Of a DNA stretch of 15,871 nucleotides, positions 14,550-15,871 are shown in pieces. The notes under the pieces were generated by a model. That model was not told the origin of the DNA and did not search any database. It saw only the letters and a list, made by a program, of their open reading frames with translations. How positions within the stretch are numbered: the first letter of the stretch is position 1; each line of letters begins with the position of its first letter. Made by a program: the position numbers and the translations under genes. Source of the stretch: Stenotrophomonas maltophilia (GTDB taxonomy: Bacteria; Pseudomonadota; Gammaproteobacteria; Xanthomonadales; Xanthomonadaceae); the NCBI GenBank assembly GCA_002386405.1, contig DGIP01000315.1, positions 1 through 15,871 of the forward strand, in the 5' to 3' direction.

Positions 14550-15790
14550 TGAGCCGACCCGATCGTCGCGTGGTGGTGACCGGTGCCGCCGCCATCAGCC
14601 CGCTGGGGCATGACTGGCCGAGCATCCGCGCGCGCCTGCACGCGCAGGAAAACGCGGTGCGCTACATCCCCGGCTGGGAGGTCTTCGACGGCCTCAACAC
14701 GCGTCTGGCCGCACCGGCCGAAGACTACCAGCTGCCGTCCAACTACAACCGCAAGACCACCCGCAGCATGGGCAAGGTGGCGGTGATGTCGGTGCGCGCC
14801 ACCGAACTGGCGCTGGAAGCGGCCGGCCTGCTCGGCCACCCGGTGCTGCGCAGCGGCCTGGCCGGCGTGGCCTACGGTTCGTCGTCGGGCAGCCACGAGG
14901 CCACCGCCGAATTCGGCCGCATGCTCCACGAGCACACCACCGAAGGCATCAGCGCCACCACCTACCTGAAGATGATGAGCCACACCTCGCCGGTGAACAT
15001 CGGCGTGTTCTTCGGCTTGTCCGGCCGGGTCTACACCACCTCCAGCGCCTGCACCTCGGGCAGCCAGGGCGTGGGGTCGGGCTACGAAGCCATCCGCAGC
15101 GGCAAGCAGACGGTGATGGTCACCGGCGGTGCCGAACAGCTCGACGCCACCGCCGCGGCGGTGTTCGACACCCTGTTCGCCACCAGCGTGCGCAACGACG
15201 CACCCAAGACCACGCCCAGCCCGTTCGACGCCCACCGCGACGGCCTGGTGCTGGGCGAGGGCGCCGGCACCCTGATCCTGGAAGAGCTCGAACACGCGCA
15301 GGCGCGCGGCGCCACCATCCTGGCCGAAGTGGTCGGCTACGGCACCAACAGCGACGGCCAGCACGTCACCCAGCCCACCGCCGACACCATGGCCCAGGCC
15401 ATGCGCCTGGCGCTGGAAGACGCCGGGCTGGAACCGCAGCAGATCGGCTACGTCAACGCGCACGGCACCGCCACCGAACACGGCGACATCGCTGAAACCC
15501 AGGCCACCGCCCAGGTGTTCGGCCCGGGCATGCCGATCAGCTCGCTGAAAAGCTACGTCGGCCACATGCTCGGCGCCTGTGGCGCGTTCGAAGCCTGGGT
15601 GACCATCGAAATGATGCGCGAAGGCTGGTTCGCCCCGACCCTGAACCTGCACGAGGTCGACCCGCGCTGCGGCGCGCTCGACTTCATCCGCGGCGAAGGC
15701 CGGCAGATGCAGCCCGAGTACGTGATGAGCAACAACTTCGCCTTCGGCGGCATCAACACCTCGTTGATCTTCCGCCGCTGGCAGGACTGA
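14549..15790 (+). CDS. apeR: Beta-ketoacyl-ACP synthase (ApeR-like, FabF/KSII type)
   Basis: This second complete ketosynthase has 413 residues, with Cys168 in TTSSACTSGSQG, His305 in NAHGTATEHGD and His339 in SYVGHMLGACG. NNFAFGGINTSL near the C-terminus is also typical. All three catalytic residues are present, so it is active in principle and not a chain length factor. In aryl polyene work the ApeR-type enzyme forms a homodimer separate from the main ketosynthase/chain length factor pair; it may perform the first condensation on the aryl-ACP or extend another chain. The start shares its first base with the ketoreductase stop and is served by GGAGG at 14535-14539, 9 nt upstream. It appears to be the last core biosynthetic gene, followed by a 45-nt gap. 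Confidence 0.92.
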   Translation: MSRPDRRVVVTGAAAISPLGHDWPSIRARLHAQENAVRYIPGWEVFDGLNTRLAAPAEDYQLPSNYNRKTTRSMGKVAVMSVRATELALEAAGLLGHPVLRSGLAGVAYGSSSGSHEATAEFGRMLHEHTTEGISATTYLKMMSHTSPVNIGVFFGLSGRVYTTSSACTSGSQGVGSGYEAIRSGKQTVMVTGGAEQLDATAAAVFDTLFATSVRNDAPKTTPSPFDAHRDGLVLGEGAGTLILEELEHAQARGATILAEVVGYGTNSDGQHVTQPTADTMAQAMRLALEDAGLEPQQIGYVNAHGTATEHGDIAETQATAQVFGPGMPISSLKSYVGHMLGACGAFEAWVTIEMMREGWFAPTLNLHEVDPRCGALDFIRGEGRQMQPEYVMSNNFAFGGINTSLIFRRWQD

Positions 15791-15821
15791 CTTTCCCCCG
15801 AGCAACACCCGCCTTACCAAC

Positions 15822-15827
15822 AAGGAG
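15822..15827 (+). promoter_or_regulatory. Shine-Dalgarno site of the downstream gene
   Basis: AAGGAG lies 8 nt before ATG 15836, within the 45-nt gap 15791-15835. The closer ATG at 15828 opens a frame that stops after eight codons and is not used. No terminator hairpin is visible in the gap, so transcription may continue from the pigment genes. Confidence 0.7.
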
Positions 15828-15835
15828 ATGTTTGA

Positions 15836-15871
15836 ATGCGTCGTTTTGCCCTGATTGCCGCCACCGCCCTG
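15836..15871 (+). CDS. Start of an exported protein (partial, cut by window end)
   Basis: Twelve codons are visible: MRRFALIAATAL. Two arginines followed by a hydrophobic run look like the n- and h-regions of a Sec signal peptide or lipoprotein signal. The Shine-Dalgarno site is strong and well spaced, the best in the window, so expression could be higher than that of the coupled genes upstream. The family cannot be identified from 12 residues. It is in the same direction, 45 nt after the second ketosynthase gene, and could be either a further cluster member or the first gene of an unrelated exported-protein unit. Confidence 0.6.
   Translation, partial: MRRFALIAATAL

Noticed and set aside
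15791..15835. Rho-independent terminator after the last ketosynthase
   Set aside because: The gap has no convincing stem-loop or T tract.
1..15871. Mobile elements, CRISPR repeats, tRNA genes or phage defence system
   Set aside because: No transposase, direct-repeat array, tRNA-like fold or defence domain was found; apart from short gaps the window is filled by biosynthetic and export genes.

Overview
This window is almost wholly occupied by one long, single-strand (+) gene cluster for an aryl polyene pigment of the xanthomonadin type. It holds 18 genes: 16 complete, one cut at each edge. The composition is very GC-rich with strong GC3 bias. The gene set combines an ApeC-to-ApeR-like order with an ammonia lyase and a halogenase-like flavoprotein. 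This points to a gammaproteobacterium of the Xanthomonadaceae/Lysobacteraceae (Xanthomonas, Stenotrophomonas, Pseudoxanthomonas, Lysobacter or relatives). The genus is an inference; no rRNA or housekeeping marker is present.

Layout: (1) 2-151, tail of a probable ketosynthase-like chain length factor. (2) 144-2045, a membrane LPLAT acyltransferase, two small acyl carrier proteins and a polytopic membrane protein. (3) 2038-3726, an aryl-ACP ligase fused to a hot-dog dehydratase. (4) 3719-5415, a family 2 glycosyltransferase and a second acyltransferase (LABLAT type). (5) 5405-6967, an MIO-type aromatic amino acid ammonia lyase. (6) 6954-10352, a hot-dog thioesterase, a periplasmic LolA-like carrier and a 12-TM MMPL/RND exporter. 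(7) 10399-11640, an FAD enzyme with flavin-dependent halogenase motifs. (8) 11628-15790, a DUF3261-like lipoprotein, ketosynthase, dehydratase, ketoreductase and second ketosynthase. (9) 15836 onward, the first 12 codons of an exported protein.

How they work together (family knowledge plus inference): an aryl acid is adenylated and loaded on an ACP by the ligase. Ketosynthases extend it, and ketoreductase plus the two hot-dog dehydratases reduce and dehydrate each unit without an enoyl reductase, giving a conjugated polyene. The halogenase-like enzyme may brominate the aryl ring, as in xanthomonadins. The glycosyltransferase and two acyltransferases probably attach the polyene to a sugar/lipid head. 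The MMPL pump, LolA-like carrier and lipoprotein probably deliver the product to the outer membrane. The ammonia lyase could supply an aryl propenoate or aryl acid starter, but its substrate is not settled by the sequence.

Nearly all junctions overlap by 1-14 nt, and the largest internal gap is 46 nt, so the genes look like one translationally coupled operon. There is no gene-free stretch over 50 nt. I saw no tRNA, rRNA, IS element, CRISPR array or convincing terminator. The pathway type is already described; the points most worth a second look are the ammonia lyase specificity pair, the halogenase-like flavoprotein and the ligase-dehydratase fusion.
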